From contig CALJLX010000122.1 in the NCBI GenBank assembly GCA_937982495.1, positions 1 through 6,594 on the forward strand: 6,594 nt of DNA, written 5' to 3'. The translations under genes were made by a program, and so were the position numbers. Numbering within the stretch: the first letter of the stretch is position 1; the number at the start of each line of letters is the position of its first letter. Shown one piece after another: positions 4,670 to 6,594 of this stretch. The notes under the pieces were generated by a model that did not search any database, was not told where the DNA came from, and worked only from the letters and a program-made list of their open reading frames with translations. Source of the DNA: an uncultured Desulfuromonas sp. (GTDB lineage: Bacteria; Desulfobacterota; Desulfuromonadia; Desulfuromonadales; Trichloromonadaceae).

Positions 4670-6594
4670 ATGACTGCTTGCCCTGGATACAGGATTGCCA
4701 TATCGCGTCCCACCCGGGAGAAGAGCGCGGGTTACATCCATTTTTCCATTTGCCTATTGTCCATCTTAACGCTTCTGTGCTTTCTGCCGGTTATCGCACG
4801 AGGGGCGTCCCCCTCCCTGCTCCATAACTCCAATCAATTTGCCTGCGGATACTCCGGATATCTGACCCAGGATTCTTGTGAAGACCATGGCGGCCAGTGG
4901 AACCCTGCCCGCAAATGGCCCCAGGGCTGGGGCACCGCCGACGGCCAATACGGCATCATCGGCTGCGACAGCTGTCACGCCAGACAGTCGGCCAAGGGCA
5001 ACATCAAACGCATCCGCGATATTATCACGGCTGAAGAGGGCTCTTTCGCCGGCGGCGCGGTGACGGCCCTCTCCGCCATCCCGGGCGCTTCTTCCGACTA
5101 CGGTGACGACAGCGGCGAACACACCTCCTCGGAGAGGGTTTGCGAGGTCTGCCACAGCCGGACCCGTTATCATCGCTTCGACACCGCCAACCAGGTCGCC
5201 GACGGCGGCAGCCTGGGGCATTTCAACGGCAGCGATTGCGTCTCCTGCCACCTTCACAAAACCGGCTTTCGCGCCGGTTGCGCCGATTGCCACGGCAACA
5301 GCGGCAGCGGTGCCGCCTGGCCCGACGGCCTCGCCAACAATCTGCATTCCCAATACGCCCAGTTCGACGACGGCGGTTCCCATCTCCGGCATGTTGAAGC
5401 CCTGGGCGGCAACAACTCCTGCGGGTCCTGCCATCCCCTGCCCGAAGCGGGAACCACCCACCTCGATGAAACCGTCGATGTCCTCGGCGAATTTACTTTT
5501 GCGCCGGGCCCCAAAAGCTGCGGCGACATCAGCTGTCACGCCGGCACCGCGGCGACCTGGGGGGGAACCGGCTGCCTCGCCTGTCACGGCGTGGCGCAAG
5601 GGCAGCGGGCGGCGATCTCCGGCCAGTTCGCGGCCAACTCCCACCATATCCAGGGGACAACGGTCAGCGACGGCCATTGCTTCGCCTGCCATTGGGAAGC
5701 GCTGAGCGACGGCGGCATCGATCCGGCCTATCATGGCGGAAGCGGCGAACCGGGCGCGGCGGTGGATCTGGTCATCTACGGCGCCGGGGCGAGACCCTTG
5801 GCCCACGCCCCCGGGATCTCGGCGATTCAGTACCGGGCGGACGGCTCGCGCGCCGAAATCGCCAAAATCAACCAGCACTGCCTCGGCTGTCACAGCGATC
5901 AAAACAGTACGACCGAACCCTTCGGCGACGGCAAGACGCCACAGACCTATGCCTGGGACGGTACCAGCATCGCCGCCCGCTACAGCCAGGACGGCGCGAC
6001 GACCTTCGGCAAATACCCGGGGGTGGCCAATGCCGCGCCGAAAAACCAGCTCAAGGCGTATTCGGCCCATGGCAACGCCACCGGCAATCACGGCGGCTGG
6101 TCGGAAGGTCCGGCGGGAACGGGGGTCGACGGGGCCTTGCCCAATACCCGCGCTGGCCTGGTCAACGTGGCCTGCTGCGACTGTCACAACGCCCATGGCT
6201 CGAATGTGGTCGGCAAAACGACGAGCTATGCCGGCGCGACGGTAAACGGCGGACTCCTCAAGGAGACCAGCGCCGGCAAGGGGGGCTACGCGGTCAGCTA
6301 CAAACCGGTGGCCGGCGGATCCCTGGGGGAGAAAAACCAGCGCAACCCCGGCGCCAGTCTTTGCTTCGATTGCCACCTCACCGCCACGGCCGGCCTTACC
6401 ACCCCCTGGGGCTTTCAGTCCACCTTCGGCGCCACCGCGAAGATCGCCGGGTACTACGATTCGCCCTACTTCGCTCCCGGTGGCTCGGGAACCAAATCCC
6501 GCTTCCCGTACAAGGCCGCGACCAATTACGCGGGAGGGCATTTTGGCGCCTCCTCGGAGCTTGAGACTCCGGCCATGGCCGGCATCGACGGCCT
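4670..6594 (+). CDS. Secreted multiheme c-type cytochrome, at least 11 hemes (3' end beyond right edge)
   Basis: This is a periplasmic or outer-surface electron carrier of the Geobacter-type multiheme family. There are 641 codons with no stop. Residues 1-21 are polar with Arg/Lys, 22-43 are hydrophobic (ending LLCFLPVIA), and a Sec signal cleavage after Ala43 or Ala46 is likely. Before the first heme sits a module with Cys59 and Cys70 (CGYSGYLTQDSCEDHGGQWN). CXXCH motifs begin at Cys99, 158, 190, 204, 251, 302, 337, 404, 502 and 565. Cys284 starts a CX4CH (CGDISCH) followed 18 residues later by CLACH, the spacing pattern of the Geobacter C4xC/C2xCH domain (TIGR01904 by recall). The first four hemes also look typical of these proteins (NIKRIRDII, then ERVCEVCHSRTRYH, then GSDCVSCHLHKTGF). 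I chose the ATG at 4670. GGGGAGGGA touches it at unusually short spacing. GTG at 4649 is the only in-frame alternative upstream. The electron partners and exact location cannot be read here. Confidence 0.93.
   Translation, partial: MTACPGYRIAISRPTREKSAGYIHFSICLLSILTLLCFLPVIARGASPSLLHNSNQFACGYSGYLTQDSCEDHGGQWNPARKWPQGWGTADGQYGIIGCDSCHARQSAKGNIKRIRDIITAEEGSFAGGAVTALSAIPGASSDYGDDSGEHTSSERVCEVCHSRTRYHRFDTANQVADGGSLGHFNGSDCVSCHLHKTGFRAGCADCHGNSGSGAAWPDGLANNLHSQYAQFDDGGSHLRHVEALGGNNSCGSCHPLPEAGTTHLDETVDVLGEFTFAPGPKSCGDISCHAGTAATWGGTGCLACHGVAQGQRAAISGQFAANSHHIQGTTVSDGHCFACHWEALSDGGIDPAYHGGSGEPGAAVDLVIYGAGARPLAHAPGISAIQYRADGSRAEIAKINQHCLGCHSDQNSTTEPFGDGKTPQTYAWDGTSIAARYSQDGATTFGKYPGVANAAPKNQLKAYSAHGNATGNHGGWSEGPAGTGVDGALPNTRAGLVNVACCDCHNAHGSNVVGKTTSYAGATVNGGLLKETSAGKGGYAVSYKPVAGGSLGEKNQRNPGASLCFDCHLTATAGLTTPWGFQSTFGATAKIAGYYDSPYFAPGGSGTKSRFPYKAATNYAGGHFGASSELETPAMAGIDG

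Noticed and set aside
4766..6541. A 591-codon open frame on the minus strand opposite the cytochrome.
   Set aside because: It is very rich in Ala, Gly, Val and Arg, with no recognisable domain. The plus strand across it codes for a signal peptide and eleven heme motifs, so the frame is a GC-rich antisense shadow.
5677..6564. A 295-codon Arg/Gly-rich plus-strand frame inside the cytochrome.
   Set aside because: It is an alternative frame of the cytochrome gene, which keeps heme motifs in its own frame throughout.

Overview
The window looks like a piece of chromosome from a GC-rich member of the Desulfuromonadales/Geobacterales (Geobacter- or Desulfuromonas-like). The main reason is the multiheme c-type cytochrome at the right edge. 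It combines a run of CXXCH motifs with one CX4CH followed closely by CXXCH, an arrangement known from Geobacter cytochromes. The rest fits that placement: an HflK-HflC pair, a CspA-type cold-shock protein, a lysine-rich small protein and a MATE transporter. The taxonomic call is an inference from protein style; there is no rRNA here to test it.

Layout. Everything from 1 to 4092 reads on the minus strand. From its upstream end the order is: cold-shock protein (3892-4092) with a structured leader and a strong terminator; a 44-codon lysine-rich protein (3631-3765); hflK (2381-3406) and hflC (1455-2384), whose ends overlap by four bases; a terminator-like hairpin; a degenerate long inverted repeat (1259-1376); and a MATE-family transporter (1-1229) that runs off the left edge. 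Between 4210 and 4669 lies a gene-poor stretch of about 50% G+C with two short palindromes. From 4670 to the right edge, on the plus strand, is a secreted multiheme cytochrome with 11 heme-binding motifs in its first 641 codons. It also runs off the window.

Both edge genes are easy to miss, because each is incomplete and each lies opposite long, meaningless open frames that GC-rich coding DNA produces. One of these is a 591-codon frame antisense to the cytochrome.

How the genes relate. HflK and HflC form a membrane complex that modulates the FtsH protease. The cold-shock protein and the small basic protein are separate housekeeping-type units. The MATE transporter is probably its own unit. 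The cytochrome is most likely part of the periplasmic or outer-surface electron-transfer equipment used in metal or extracellular respiration. I see no operon joining it to the minus-strand genes and no convincing new multi-gene system. The parts most worth a second look are the cytochrome's heme layout and N-terminal cysteine module, the interrupted inverted repeat, the structured cold-shock leader, and the AT-richer stretch upstream of the cytochrome.
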